Below are positions 1 through 8,289 of a DNA stretch of 64,000 nt, piece by piece; position 1 is the stretch's first letter, and each line of letters opens with the position of its first letter. The position numbers were made by a program, and so were the translations under genes. The DNA comes from an uncultured Hyphomicrobiales bacterium (lineage in GTDB: Bacteria > Pseudomonadota > Alphaproteobacteria > Rhizobiales > Xanthobacteraceae): the NCBI GenBank assembly GCA_903878085.1, contig CAIRGJ010000062.1, positions 158,340-222,339 of the forward strand, in the 5' to 3' direction. Under the pieces are notes generated by a model. The model saw only the letters and a program-made list of their open reading frames with translations, made no database searches and was not told where the DNA came from.

Positions 1-1
1 G

Positions 2-910
2 CGCGGCCGCGTCGTGCGGCTCGGGCCGGTGGTCGACCAAATCCTTGAGAAGCACAATTATCCGGAGCCGGTCGCCAAGCTGGTCGGCGAGGCCATCGTG
101 CTCACCGTCATGCTCGGCTCGGCGCTCAAGATCGACGGCCGCTTCATTCTGCAGACCCAGACCGACGGGCCGGTCGGCTTGCTGGTGGTGGACTTCACCA
201 CCCCGGGCAAGGTGCGGGCCTGCGCGCGTTTCGGCAAAGACGGCATCGCTGCGGCGATCGCGGCCGGCCAGACCGACGCCGGCGCGCTGCTCGGCAAGGG
301 CCATCTCGCCATGACCATCGATCAGGGCCCCGATACCGGCCGCTACCAGGGCCTGGTCGCGCTCGACAGCGGCACGCTCGAAGACGCGGCGCACGAATAT
401 TTTCTGCGTTCCGAACAGATCCCGACACGCGTTCGTCTCGCCGTGGCGGAAGAACTGATCGCCGGTTCCGGCGGCGCCAGCCATCGCTGGCGCGCCGGCG
501 GCATCATGCTGCAGTTTCTGCCGAAGTCGGAGGAGCGCGCGCGGGTCGCCGATCTCCATCCGGGCGATGCGCCGGAAGGCGTCGAGCTTCAAGAACTGCC
601 TGAAGACGACGCCTGGCTGCAGGGCCGTGCGCTGCTGGAAACCGTCGAGGACATCGAACTGATCGATCCGGAGATTTCCAGCGAACGCCTCGCCTATAGG
701 CTGTTTCACGAGCCGGGCGTGCGCGTGTTCAAGACCACCGACGTGCTTGCCGAATGCTCGTGCTCGCGCGACAGCGTCGAGTCGATGCTCAAGAGCTTTT
801 CGCAGGAAGACCGCGACCACATGGTCGAGGAAGGCAAGATTGCCGTGACTTGCGAATTCTGCAGCGCGACCTATGACTTCGCGCCGGCCAATGTCGGGGC
901 GAAAGAATAA
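2..910 (+). CDS. hslO: Hsp33 redox-regulated chaperone, 5' end missing
   Basis: Cytoplasmic holdase chaperone activated by oxidation. The reading frame is already open at base 2 and begins in a conserved RGRVVRL stretch of the N-terminal domain, so about 25-30 residues lie outside the window; the GTG at 14 is internal and not the likely start. The redox switch is present at the C-terminus as CSC followed about 30 residues later by CEFC, the four zinc-binding cysteines. The fold-domain motif LQTQTDGPVGLLVVDF is typical of alphaproteobacterial members. The next gene starts 2 bases after the stop, suggesting co-transcription. Confidence 0.95.
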   Translation, partial: RGRVVRLGPVVDQILEKHNYPEPVAKLVGEAIVLTVMLGSALKIDGRFILQTQTDGPVGLLVVDFTTPGKVRACARFGKDGIAAAIAAGQTDAGALLGKGHLAMTIDQGPDTGRYQGLVALDSGTLEDAAHEYFLRSEQIPTRVRLAVAEELIAGSGGASHRWRAGGIMLQFLPKSEERARVADLHPGDAPEGVELQELPEDDAWLQGRALLETVEDIELIDPEISSERLAYRLFHEPGVRVFKTTDVLAECSCSRDSVESMLKSFSQEDRDHMVEEGKIAVTCEFCSATYDFAPANVGAKE

Positions 911-912
911 CG

Positions 913-1623
913 ATGCGTGCAGCTCTGCTTGCGGTTTTAGCGTTACTCGCGCCGTCGGCAGCGCTGGCGCAAAGCTGTCCGGAGCCGCTGGCGTCGGCCA
1001 AGCGTCTGGTGCTGGTGACGGCCGATACGCTCAACAGTACCACCGCGACGGTCGAACGCTTCGAGCGGCACAGCCCGAATGCGCTATGGCAAGTCGCGGG
1101 CGGTCCGGCCACCGCGCTGATCGGCCACAAGGGCGTCGCCTGGGCGTACGCGTTTCGAAAATTCGCCAAACGCGGCGAGCCGGTGAAGGTCGAAGGCGAC
1201 AAACGCGCGCCGGCTGGCTTCTACAAGATCGGCCCCAGTTTCGGCTTCGCCGCGTCGCAAATGCCGAACTATGTCCGCATCGACGAGGGCATGGTCTGCG
1301 TCGATGATCTGAACTCGCCGGCCTACAACACCATCACGCGGCGCGACCGCATCGGTCCCAAGGTTCACGGCGAGAACATGTCGCGCGTGCCGGACTACGC
1401 CCGTGGCCTGCTGGTCGATTATCCGACCGACCGCAAGGCGCGCGCCGGGTCCTGCATCTTCATCCATCTGCAATTGCCCGGAAAGACCGGCACCAGCGGC
1501 TGCGTGGCGCTGCCGGAGCCGCAGCTTGCGGCCGTGCAGGATTTTACCCAGGAGGGCGCGGTGCTGGCGGTGCTGCCGCGTCAGGCGCTGGCCAGGTTCA
1601 ATGGCTGTTTGCCGGCTAATTAA
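913..1623 (+). CDS. Exported L,D-transpeptidase (YkuD domain)
   Basis: Predicted periplasmic peptidoglycan L,D-transpeptidase of 236 residues. An N-terminal signal peptide ends near ALAQSC (about residue 20). The catalytic signature is visible near residues 185-205 as IFIHLQL, then TGTSGCVALPEP, with the invariant His and the SGC nucleophile. It begins 2 nt after hslO, so the two are probably transcribed together. Its 3' end overlaps the convergent apaG by 8 nt. YkuD-fold members can form 3-3 crosslinks or attach proteins to peptidoglycan; which applies here cannot be told. Confidence 0.88.
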   Translation: MRAALLAVLALLAPSAALAQSCPEPLASAKRLVLVTADTLNSTTATVERFERHSPNALWQVAGGPATALIGHKGVAWAYAFRKFAKRGEPVKVEGDKRAPAGFYKIGPSFGFAASQMPNYVRIDEGMVCVDDLNSPAYNTITRRDRIGPKVHGENMSRVPDYARGLLVDYPTDRKARAGSCIFIHLQLPGKTGTSGCVALPEPQLAAVQDFTQEGAVLAVLPRQALARFNGCLPAN

Positions 1624-2008
1624 CGATGCGGCCGCCGCCCGGCGCGTCGAGCGAGAACGCCGGAATTTCGATGTCGAAATGCTCGCCGGCCATCGACACC
1701 ATACCGTAGCTGCCGGCCATGAAGCCGGACGGCGTCGGCAGCGGCACGCCGCTGGTATATTCGAACGATTCGCCCGGCTTGAGCGTCGGCTCCTCGCCTA
1801 CCACGCCCGGGCCCTTGACCTCCTGCAGCCGGCCGAAGGCGTCGGTGATGCGCCAATGGCGCGTTTTCAGCTGCACCGTCTCCGGCCCATGATTGGCGAT
1901 GTCGATGGTGTAGGCCCAGAAATAATGGCCGTGGTCCGGCGACGACCGCTCGGACACGAAGCGCGGCGTCACCGTGACCTCGATCTTGCGAGTTACGGCG
2001 CGGTACAT
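1616..2008 (-). CDS. apaG: ApaG domain protein
   Basis: 130-residue ApaG protein with a fibronectin-III-like beta fold, historically linked to Co2+/Mg2+ resistance; the biochemical role is unsettled. Family features are YFWAYTIDIANHGPETVQL near residues 29-47, then TRHWRITDAFGR, the GVVGEEPTLKPGESFEYTSG block and the GSYGM segment. The length is typical of the family. It is convergent with and slightly overlaps the L,D-transpeptidase gene. Confidence 0.93.
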   Translation of the reverse strand: MYRAVTRKIEVTVTPRFVSERSSPDHGHYFWAYTIDIANHGPETVQLKTRHWRITDAFGRLQEVKGPGVVGEEPTLKPGESFEYTSGVPLPTPSGFMAGSYGMVSMAGEHFDIEIPAFSLDAPGGGRIVN

Positions 2009-2096
2009 CTAAATGCCTTACAATTGACGCGGGCCGGGCTTGTTATTAGTCCCCGGTTCGGGAGTATGGCCGAAAGCCTGCACGAAAGAAAAGCCA

Positions 2097-3260
2097 TTGA
2101 TTGCCACGATCCCGACCGGACGCGACTTGCGGCTCGATTTGTTCCGCGGCATCGCGCTGTGGCTGATCTTCCTCGACCACATTCCGTCCAATGCGGTGAG
2201 CTGGATCACGATCCGCAATTACGGGTTCAGCGACGCCACCGAGATTTTCGTCTTTATCTCGGGCTACACCGCGGCCTTCGTCTATGGCCGGGCCATGCAG
2301 ACCAACGGTTTCATCGTCGCCACCGCCCGCGTGCTCAAGCGCACGTGGCAGATTTACGTCGCCCACGTGTTCCTATTCGCGATCTATCTCGCCGAGATCT
2401 CCTACGTCTCGCAGAGCTTCGACAACCCGCTCTACAGCGAAGAAATGGGCGTGCTGGATTTTCTGAAAAATCCCGATGTCACCATCATGCAGGCGCTGCT
2501 GCTGAAGTTCAAACCGGTGAACATGGACGTGCTGCCGCTTTATATCATGCTGCTGCTCTGGTTCGCGCCGGTACTGTGGCTATTGTTGCGCTCGCCGTCG
2601 CTGGCGCTGATCGCCTCGGCGGGCCTCTACACGCTGGCCTGGATGTTTGATTGGAATTTGCCGGCCTATCCGCAGGGGACCTGGGCGTTCAACCCGTTGG
2701 CTTGGCAGATGTTGTTCGTGTTCGGCGCCTGGTGCGCGCTCGGCGGCGCCAAGCGGCTTGGCCACTGGATGAATTCGCCGGTGATACTCGGGCTTGCGGT
2801 GGTCTACCTGCTGTTCGCTTTCGGCATCGCGATGACCTGGTACTTCCCGTGGCTCGGCGCCTTCGTGCCGAAATTCGTCGGCGAGGCGATCTATCCGATC
2901 GACAAAACCAATCTCGACGTTCTGCGCATTCTGCATTTCCTGTCGCTGGCTGTGATCACCGTGCGGCTGGTGCCGCAGGATTGGCCGGCCCTCAAGTCGC
3001 GCGTGGCCTGGCCGGCGGTTGTCTGCGGGCAGCATTCGTTGGAAATATTCTGTCTCGGCGTGTTTCTTTCGTTCGCCGGCCATTTTGTCTTCACCGAGGT
3101 GTCCAGCCGGGTCCTGACCCATGTCATAGTCAGCGCCGCGGGGATCGCCATCATGATTGGCGCTGCGTCAATAATTTCGTGGTATAGACGTGTCGAGCGA
3201 CAAGGACCGGGACCGCGGCCGCCCACAACCAAGACGGGCTACGCGGGAGGTAACGCATGA
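2097..3260 (+). CDS. opgC: OpgC-family membrane acyltransferase
   Basis: Integral membrane protein of about 387 residues that in characterised relatives succinylates periplasmic glucans. The family start motif GRDLRLDLFRGIALWLIFLDHIP is followed by NYGFSDATEIFVFISGYTAAFVYGR and then by about ten hydrophobic segments. Start choice: the frame is open from TTG 2040, but homologues begin just before TIPTGRDLRL, and TTG 2097 has an AAGAAAAG purine tract upstream. The start is therefore uncertain. The last 4 nt overlap the downstream SGNH hydrolase gene, implying coupled translation and a shared role in envelope glycan modification. Confidence 0.88.
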   Translation: MIATIPTGRDLRLDLFRGIALWLIFLDHIPSNAVSWITIRNYGFSDATEIFVFISGYTAAFVYGRAMQTNGFIVATARVLKRTWQIYVAHVFLFAIYLAEISYVSQSFDNPLYSEEMGVLDFLKNPDVTIMQALLLKFKPVNMDVLPLYIMLLLWFAPVLWLLLRSPSLALIASAGLYTLAWMFDWNLPAYPQGTWAFNPLAWQMLFVFGAWCALGGAKRLGHWMNSPVILGLAVVYLLFAFGIAMTWYFPWLGAFVPKFVGEAIYPIDKTNLDVLRILHFLSLAVITVRLVPQDWPALKSRVAWPAVVCGQHSLEIFCLGVFLSFAGHFVFTEVSSRVLTHVIVSAAGIAIMIGAASIISWYRRVERQGPGPRPPTTKTGYAGGNA

Positions 3261-4033
3261 CGGGGCGATTAGCATTCTTGCTGGCATTGCTGATGCTGGC
3301 CGGATCGGCCAATGCCGAGAATCCGGCGGAGAATCCGGCGGAGCATCCGGCTGACTGCCGCGCGGCCGAGGTCAAACCCGAACGTAATTTTGCACTGCCG
3401 CAAACCACCCGCGCGATAACCGCCAAAAAGCTGAGCGTCCTGGTTGTGGGGGCTGGCTCCTCCAACTTGCCAGGCAGCAATGGCAACAAGAGCGCCTATC
3501 CGGCTCGCCTCCAGCAAGCGCTGCAGGCCAAGTTGCCCGGCATCGAGGTCAAGGTCGCAATCGACGTCAAAGCCAAGCGCAGCGCCGCCGAGATGGTTAA
3601 GGCAATGGCACCGGAACTTGCGGCAACCAAGCCTGCTTTGGTGATTTGGCAAACCGGAACGGTCGATGCCATGCAAGCCATTGACCCGGATCAGTTCAGC
3701 CAGGCGCTCGACAAGGGCATCAACATTGCCCGATCCGCAGGCGCTGACGTTGTTTTCATCAATCCGCAATATAGTCCGCGTACAGAATCCATGATCGCGC
3801 TGGGTACTTATGCTGAAAACATGCGTTGGGTTGCACTGCAGCAAGAAGTGCCGCTGTTTGATCGGTTCAACATAATGAAGGTTTGGTCGGATCTTGGAAC
3901 GTTCGACCTAGATTCCGCCACAAAAAAACTTGACACAGCCGAGCGTGTTCATGATTGCATAGGGCGGTTACTTGCTGACCTTGTCATCGAGTCGGCCAAA
4001 TCAAGCGCACCGCACGCCGAGGGCGGCCGCTAG
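3257..4033 (+). CDS. Exported SGNH-like protein, divergent
   Basis: 258-residue protein with a signal peptide (cleavage near SANA-EN) and a short ENPAENPAEHPA repeat right after it. It resembles the SGNH/GDSL hydrolase downstream: block I appears as VVGAGSSN, block III as WQTGTVDA, and the C-terminal block as ERVHDC. The block I Ser and the His are kept, but the usual DxxH is ExxH and the Gly-Asn of block III is lost, so activity is doubtful. It overlaps opgC by 4 nt and the next SGNH gene follows 22 nt later, so the three form an operon. A deacylase or glucan-modifying role is inference. Confidence 0.7.
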   Translation: MTGRLAFLLALLMLAGSANAENPAENPAEHPADCRAAEVKPERNFALPQTTRAITAKKLSVLVVGAGSSNLPGSNGNKSAYPARLQQALQAKLPGIEVKVAIDVKAKRSAAEMVKAMAPELAATKPALVIWQTGTVDAMQAIDPDQFSQALDKGINIARSAGADVVFINPQYSPRTESMIALGTYAENMRWVALQQEVPLFDRFNIMKVWSDLGTFDLDSATKKLDTAERVHDCIGRLLADLVIESAKSSAPHAEGGR

Positions 4034-4055
4034 GGAGCTGGGAGTGACTGCCGTA

Positions 4056-4862
4056 ATGAGTAAGAACCCCGCCAATCGGGCGACGAAGGCGCTTGCTGTC
4101 GCGATGCTGCTCGCCGGTTTGACGTTGCCGGTCGTTGCGCGCGCGGAAGTCCCGGCCGCATCCTGCGATTTGCCGCTCGACATGCTGCGCATGACCCACC
4201 CGCTGACACGCGTCGGTCATAAATTGACGACCGGCGAACCGATCACCATCGTTGCCATAGGTTCGTCGTCGACATGGGGCGCCGGCGCCAGTTCGCCGGC
4301 TGCGAATTATCCGAACCAGCTTGCGGCCGATCTCAAGGCGCGCTTTCCGAAGCAATCCTTCACCGTGCTCAACGCCGGTGTCGGCGGCGAAGAAGTTAGC
4401 GACATGCTTAAGCGTTTCGATACGGCCGTGGTCGCAGTGAAGCCCGATTTGGTGTTGTGGCAGCTCGGCACCAATTCGGTGATCCGCGATCAAATGCTGA
4501 CCAGTCACGATGCTTCGATCCGCGACGGTCTTAAGAAGATCCGCTCGGTCGGCGCCGATATCGTGCTGATCGATCCGCAATTCGTGCCGAAGGTGGTCGT
4601 GAAGCCGGATGCCGAGCGCATGGTAGAGTTGATTTCCACCACCGCGAAGATGGAAGACATCGATCTGTTCCGCCGCTTCGACGTGATGAAGCGTTGGAAC
4701 CAGGTCGATCGTCTGCCGTTTGAGGCGTTCACGTCGGCCGATGGGCTGCACCTGAATGACTGGGGCTATGCCTGCATGGCCAAGGGCCTCGGCATGGTGA
4801 TCTCGGAAGCTGCCCAGCGGCCGGTCATGTCGGCGACCGCGCTGTCGCACATGGTTCCGTAA
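4056..4862 (+). CDS. Exported SGNH/GDSL hydrolase
   Basis: 268-residue secreted hydrolase. A signal peptide (hydrophobic AVAMLLAGLTLPVVARA) is followed by the SGNH blocks: IAIGSSSTWGAGASSP (nucleophile Ser), NAGVGGEE (Gly block), WQLGTNSV (Asn block) and DGLHLNDWGY (catalytic Asp-x-x-His). ATG 4056 is preceded by GGGAG at an 11-nt spacing; GTG 4044 is an alternative. It is paralogous to the preceding gene but retains the full catalytic set. The substrate is unknown; the opgC neighbour suggests envelope glycan acyl groups. Confidence 0.82.
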   Translation: MSKNPANRATKALAVAMLLAGLTLPVVARAEVPAASCDLPLDMLRMTHPLTRVGHKLTTGEPITIVAIGSSSTWGAGASSPAANYPNQLAADLKARFPKQSFTVLNAGVGGEEVSDMLKRFDTAVVAVKPDLVLWQLGTNSVIRDQMLTSHDASIRDGLKKIRSVGADIVLIDPQFVPKVVVKPDAERMVELISTTAKMEDIDLFRRFDVMKRWNQVDRLPFEAFTSADGLHLNDWGYACMAKGLGMVISEAAQRPVMSATALSHMVP

Positions 4863-4887
4863 AAATTCTTCGGCGGCACGTTTAAGC

Positions 4888-4924
4888 GGGCGCAGCACGC
4901 GAGTGCCGCGCCCGATTTGTTTTA
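4888..4924. terminator. Bidirectional intrinsic terminator between SGNH gene and metZ
   Basis: An 11-bp inverted repeat with one mismatch (GGGCGCAGCAC / GTGCCGCGCCC, loop GCGA) is followed on the plus strand by GATTTGTTTT. On the minus strand the stem is followed by AAACG and no strong U-run, so termination is clearest for the plus-strand opgC-SGNH operon. Confidence 0.6.
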
Positions 4925-6112
4925 TACTTTATCCAGCGCCGTCAGCAGATCCTCGATCAGGTCGTCGGCATGTTCGAGCCCGGCTGAGAACCGCACCAAA
5001 CCGTCGCCGATGCCGAGTTCGGCGCGCTGCTCCGGCGTCAGCCGCTGATGCGTGGTCGTGGTCGGATGCGTGATCAGGCTCTTGGCATCGCCGAGATTGT
5101 TGGTGATGCCGACCAACTGCAGGCCGTTGAGGAAGCGGAATGCGCCTGCCTTGCCACCCTTGATCTCGAACGCGCACAGCGTCGAGCCGGCCGTCATCTG
5201 CTTCTTGATGATGTCGGCTTGCGGATGATCGGCGCGGCCCGGATAGATCAGGTTGTTGATCTTGCTATGGCCGGCGATTGCGTTCGACACCGCGGTGGCA
5301 TTTTCGGTCTGCCGCTGCACGCGCACCGACAACGTCTCCAGGCTTTTCAGCAGCACCCAGGCATTGAACGGCGACAGCGACGGCCCGGTCTGGCGCAGCG
5401 GCTGATGGTAGTTGTCCATGATCAGCTTTTCCGAGCTGAGAATGACGCCGCCGAGCACGCGGCCTTGGCCGTCGATGTGCTTGGTCGCCGAATAAACCAC
5501 GACGTCGGCGCCAAGCGTCAGCGGGCTCTGGTACAGCGGGGTGGCGAACACATTGTCCACCACCAGCTTGGCGCCGGCCTCATGCGCGATGTCGGCGACG
5601 GCCCGGATGTCATAGACCTCGAGCGTCGGATTGGTCGGCGTCTCCATGAAGAACGCCTTGGTGTTTTTCGTCACCGCGTTCTTCCAGGCATTCAGGTCCT
5701 TGCCGTCGACCAAAGTGCAGGGCACGCCGAAACGCGGCAACCAATCCTCGATCACCCAGCGGCATGAGCCGAACAACGCTTTGGCGGCGACGACGTGATC
5801 GCCGGCGCGCACCAGACCCATCAGCGCGGTGGTGACCGCGGCCATGCCGGTCGCGGTCGAGCGCGCGGCCTCGGCGCCTTCGAGCGCGGCCATGCGCTTC
5901 TCGAACATGTCCATGGTCGGGTTGGAATAGCGCGAATAGACATAGCCCGGGATCTTGCCGGAGAAGCGCAACTCGCAGTCCTCGGCGCTCTCGTATTTGT
6001 AGCCTTGCGTGAGAAACAGCCCCTCCGACATCTCGTTGAATTGCGAGCGTAGGGTGCCGGCATGAACCAGGCGGGTTTCGGGGCGATAGGTCTTTTTCGG
6101 CGCTTCGGACAT
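4922..6112 (-). CDS. metZ: O-succinylhomoserine sulfhydrylase
   Basis: PLP enzyme of the Cys/Met metabolism family that makes homocysteine from O-succinylhomoserine and sulfide; 396 residues. The PLP lysine lies in SATKHIDGQGR; the phosphate and ring contacts YSRYSNPT, STATGMAAV and VVDNVFATPLYQ are present. The ATG at 6112 (MSEAPKKTYRPETRLVHAG) follows a GGAGAG ribosome-binding site; an upstream in-frame extension runs into the riboswitch and is rejected. It is regulated by a SAM-II riboswitch and terminator in the 5' leader. metX-metW, 47 kb away, carries the same control. Confidence 0.95.
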   Translation of the reverse strand: MSEAPKKTYRPETRLVHAGTLRSQFNEMSEGLFLTQGYKYESAEDCELRFSGKIPGYVYSRYSNPTMDMFEKRMAALEGAEAARSTATGMAAVTTALMGLVRAGDHVVAAKALFGSCRWVIEDWLPRFGVPCTLVDGKDLNAWKNAVTKNTKAFFMETPTNPTLEVYDIRAVADIAHEAGAKLVVDNVFATPLYQSPLTLGADVVVYSATKHIDGQGRVLGGVILSSEKLIMDNYHQPLRQTGPSLSPFNAWVLLKSLETLSVRVQRQTENATAVSNAIAGHSKINNLIYPGRADHPQADIIKKQMTAGSTLCAFEIKGGKAGAFRFLNGLQLVGITNNLGDAKSLITHPTTTTHQRLTPEQRAELGIGDGLVRFSAGLEHADDLIEDLLTALDKV

Positions 6113-6161
6113 CGTGCTCTCCTTCGGCCTGAGGCAGGACGAGGTCCTTGCGCCAGACAAC

Positions 6162-6192
6162 AAAAAACCGGCCTGAGAAAAATCTCGGCCGG
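6162..6192 (-). terminator. Riboswitch-associated intrinsic terminator of metZ
   Basis: On the minus strand CCGGCCGAG pairs with CTCAGGCCGG (one bulged A) around an ATTTTT-containing loop and is followed by six T. It lies between the SAM-II aptamer and the metZ start codon, the position expected for an expression platform acting by attenuation. Confidence 0.85.
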
Positions 6193-6202
6193 GCACACGC
6201 GT

Positions 6203-6257
6203 CCCCGGCCTTTTAGCGACTTATTTTACGTGGCTGCAAGCCGGCCGGCTCAAATTG
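6203..6257 (-). promoter_or_regulatory. SAM-II riboswitch (metA-type) upstream of metZ
   Basis: The minus-strand leader contains the SAM-II signature: GGCTTGCAGCCACGT, an A-rich stretch, then CGCTAAAAGGCCGG, which can form the H-type pseudoknot that binds S-adenosylmethionine. It is almost identical to the element before metX at about 53.1 kb. Known biology: SAM-II elements precede methionine genes in Alphaproteobacteria and lower expression when SAM is abundant. The downstream terminator supports a transcriptional mechanism. Confidence 0.88.
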
Positions 6258-6346
6258 ACCACGGGATAAAGGCTTTGTAGCGGGGCCGCCCGCTTCCCGT
6301 CAAGGCACCCGTCGGGTTAGATCGGCCCACACTGGGATGAGCCGCC

Positions 6347-7459
6347 GTGCCACTTTCTTTCGCCATCGAAGATAAAGGCATTCTGCCCGACCGCATGATC
6401 GCGGCGCTGGCGGCCGACGGCGCCATTTTGCCGGAGCGCGATTTCGATCCGGACCAGATCCAGCCGGCGAGCCTCGATCTGCGGCTGGGCGCCATCGCCT
6501 ACCGCGTCCGCGCCAGCTTCCTGCCGGGTTCGACCACGGTGGCGCAGCGCATCGACGAACTGAAGCTGCACGAATTCGCGCTGACCGACGGCGCGGTGCT
6601 GGAAACCGGCTGCGTCTACATCGTACCGCTGCTGGAAAGCCTGGCGCTGCCCGACGACGTGTCGGCCGCCGCCAACCCGAAAAGTTCGACCGGCCGGCTC
6701 GACGTGTTCACCCGCGTCATCGCCGACGAGCTGCGCGGTTTCGACCGCGTCGAGCCCGGTTATCACGGCCCGCTTTATGCCGAGATCAGCCCGCGCACCT
6801 TCCCGATTCTGGTGCGCGAAGGCTCGCGGCTGTCGCAGATCCGCTTCCGCCGTGGCCACGCGCTGCTCGGCGCCGACGCGTTGCGTGAGTTGCATCGCAA
6901 GGAGCGGCTGGTCGACAGCGATGATGCCGATGTCAGCGAAGGCGTCGCAGTCGGTGTCGATCTGTCGGGCACGCTGGGCGGCGAGGGCAAGAACATCGTC
7001 GGCTATCGCGCCAAGCGTCACACCGGGCTGATCGACGTGGAACGGCGGGCCGGCTACTCGATGCTGGATTTCTGGGAGCCGATGCAGGCCCGCCCGGACC
7101 GGAGCCTGATCCTCGATCCGAACGAATTCTACATTCTCGCGTCCAAAGAGGCGGTGCAGGTGCCGCCCGATTACGCTGCCGAGATGGTGCCGTTCGATCC
7201 CTTGGTCGGCGAATTCCGCGTGCATTATGCCGGCTTCTTCGATCCCGGCTTCGGCTATGCCGGTGCCGGCGGCAAGGGCTCGCGCGCAGTGCTGGAAGTG
7301 CGCTCACGCGAGGTGCCGTTCATCCTGGAGCATGGCCAGATCGTCGGCCGGCTGGTCTACGAGAAGATGATCGCGCGCCCGGACAAGCTCTACGGCTCCG
7401 GCATCGGCTCTAACTATCAAGCGCAGAGCCTGAAGTTGTCGAAGCACTTCAAGGCGTGA
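6347..7459 (+). CDS. dcd: dCTP deaminase, long two-domain form
   Basis: 370-residue 2'-deoxycytidine 5'-triphosphate deaminase, which makes dUTP for thymidylate synthesis. It is about twice the length of the E. coli enzyme, as is usual in Rhizobiales, with two dUTPase-like halves. Conserved parts include QIQPASLDLRLG near residues 38-49, NPKSSTGRLDVFTRVI near 110-125, GYHGPLYAEISPRTFPI, and a second-half motif GYAGAGGKGSRAVLEVRS near 306-322. ATG 6347 leads into the standard PLSFAIEDKGILPDRMI start. tRNA-Gly follows 47 nt downstream. Confidence 0.93.
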   Translation: MPLSFAIEDKGILPDRMIAALAADGAILPERDFDPDQIQPASLDLRLGAIAYRVRASFLPGSTTVAQRIDELKLHEFALTDGAVLETGCVYIVPLLESLALPDDVSAAANPKSSTGRLDVFTRVIADELRGFDRVEPGYHGPLYAEISPRTFPILVREGSRLSQIRFRRGHALLGADALRELHRKERLVDSDDADVSEGVAVGVDLSGTLGGEGKNIVGYRAKRHTGLIDVERRAGYSMLDFWEPMQARPDRSLILDPNEFYILASKEAVQVPPDYAAEMVPFDPLVGEFRVHYAGFFDPGFGYAGAGGKGSRAVLEVRSREVPFILEHGQIVGRLVYEKMIARPDKLYGSGIGSNYQAQSLKLSKHFKA

Positions 7460-7506
7460 CGGAAGCGCTTGCAGCGCAAGCGCATCGTTCGCTATGGTCG
7501 GGGCAG

Positions 7507-7580
7507 GCGGGCGTAGTTCAATGGTAGAACGGCAGCTTCCCAAGCTGCATACGAGGGTTCGATTCCCTTCGCCCGCTCCA
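7507..7580 (+). tRNA. tRNA-Gly (anticodon CCC)
   Basis: 74-nt cloverleaf: acceptor GCGGGCG pairs with CGCCCGC, discriminator T, encoded CCA; D-arm GTTCAATGGTAGAAC; anticodon stem GCAGC/GCTGC with loop TTCCCAA giving anticodon CCC; T-arm GAGGGTTCGATTCCCTT. Its 3' 45 nt are duplicated 1.2 kb downstream, showing use as an integration target. Confidence 0.96.
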
Positions 7581-7581
7581 A
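7536..7581 (+). repeat. attL-like 46-bp direct repeat in tRNA-Gly 3' end
   Basis: The sequence from the anticodon stem through CCA (beginning CTTCCCAAGC and ending GCTCCAA) is repeated exactly at 8764-8809; bases flanking it differ on both sides. A tRNA 3'-end duplication is the hallmark of tyrosine-recombinase integration. Confidence 0.93.
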
Positions 7582-7643
7582 CCCATTCAAAACATTTGTG
7601 ATTTAGACTCGCTAAGTTTTTGAGAGCGCTGCCTTTCTTTGCT

Positions 7644-7722
7644 CCTCATAGTTCCTCACTCATAGAAATCATTGATGAATTTTGGGGTACCAAACGCGAT
7701 TTAGGAGAATAATTGAGAATAA
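7644..7722 (+). repeat. Left inner arm motifs of tRNA-Gly element
   Basis: CCTCATAGTTCCTCAC at 7644-7659 and GGAGAATAATTGAGAATAA at 7704-7722. Both recur in the same order and orientation near the right end (8685-8727). The paired AGAATAA units resemble arm-type binding sites of tyrosine recombinases; that function is inference. Confidence 0.55.
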
Positions 7723-7801
7723 AAATCGCTGTCCCCATCGCGTGCTTGCGCGTTCGCTGCGGCGTGATTCAATGAGAGCATATTAGTTCGTAGAAATTTT
7801 T

Positions 7802-8014
7802 ATGCCTACATCAGAAAATGCATCCATAGGGGCCGCGATTAACTCTTCGCTCAATGCGAAGCCTATTAACAATCCGAAGAGCCTCACAATCTCTCCGGCA
7901 AAAAACGGTTTCATTGTGCAGATGGCAAAGACAACCGAGTACGGACAGGACTATGCCGTCGCGACGACTATCGACGAAGTTGCAAAAATAATTACGGATT
8001 ATCTTTCGATCTAA
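7802..8014 (+). CDS. Small hypothetical protein in tRNA-Gly element
   Basis: 70-residue protein, not recognised. The N-terminal half is rich in Asn, Ser and Ala; the C-terminal half (NGFIVQMAKTTEYGQDYAVATTIDEVAKIITDYL) looks like a short alpha/beta fold with a final amphipathic helix. No signal peptide, membrane segment or cysteine. Codon use is AT-richer than in the flanking core genes, consistent with transfer. There is no clear Shine-Dalgarno before ATG 7802, which lowers confidence that it is expressed. Confidence 0.5.
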   Translation: MPTSENASIGAAINSSLNAKPINNPKSLTISPAKNGFIVQMAKTTEYGQDYAVATTIDEVAKIITDYLSI

Positions 8015-8033
8015 ACGGGCAGCATTCGCGCCG

Positions 8034-8285
8034 CTACTTAAAGAGCCATTCTTTCACGACCGGCCAAGCCGCGATTAACGCGCCGACGGTTGCGACGATT
8101 GTGAATCCGAGCATCCACCTGAACCGCGTTGCCTCTAGCTGCCTTGCGTTGTGATCTTCCTCTGCAAGCCAATTCTGAATTTCAATTTTTTCAGTTGGCT
8201 CCATGTTGTCCATCTTGAGATGATGGAGAGTTAATAACGTACCCTGCTTTTCGAACTTCGCTCGGCTCTCAGGTCGAATGCTCAT
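8034..8285 (-). CDS. Small single-pass membrane protein in tRNA-Gly element
   Basis: 83-residue protein of unknown family. A soluble, charged N-terminal part (about residues 1-55, with EKIEIQNWLAEEDHNARQLEATRF predicted helical) precedes one transmembrane helix (about 58-78, WMLGFTIVATVGALIAAW) and ends in VVKEWLFK. It starts 4 nt after the stop of the upstream membrane gene, so the two are very likely an operon. Not recognised; the two-membrane-protein arrangement on a mobile element is compatible with defence, lysis or conjugation accessory roles but proves none. Confidence 0.6.
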   Translation of the reverse strand: MSIRPESRAKFEKQGTLLTLHHLKMDNMEPTEKIEIQNWLAEEDHNARQLEATRFRWMLGFTIVATVGALIAAWPVVKEWLFK

Positions 8286-8289
8286 CGCA

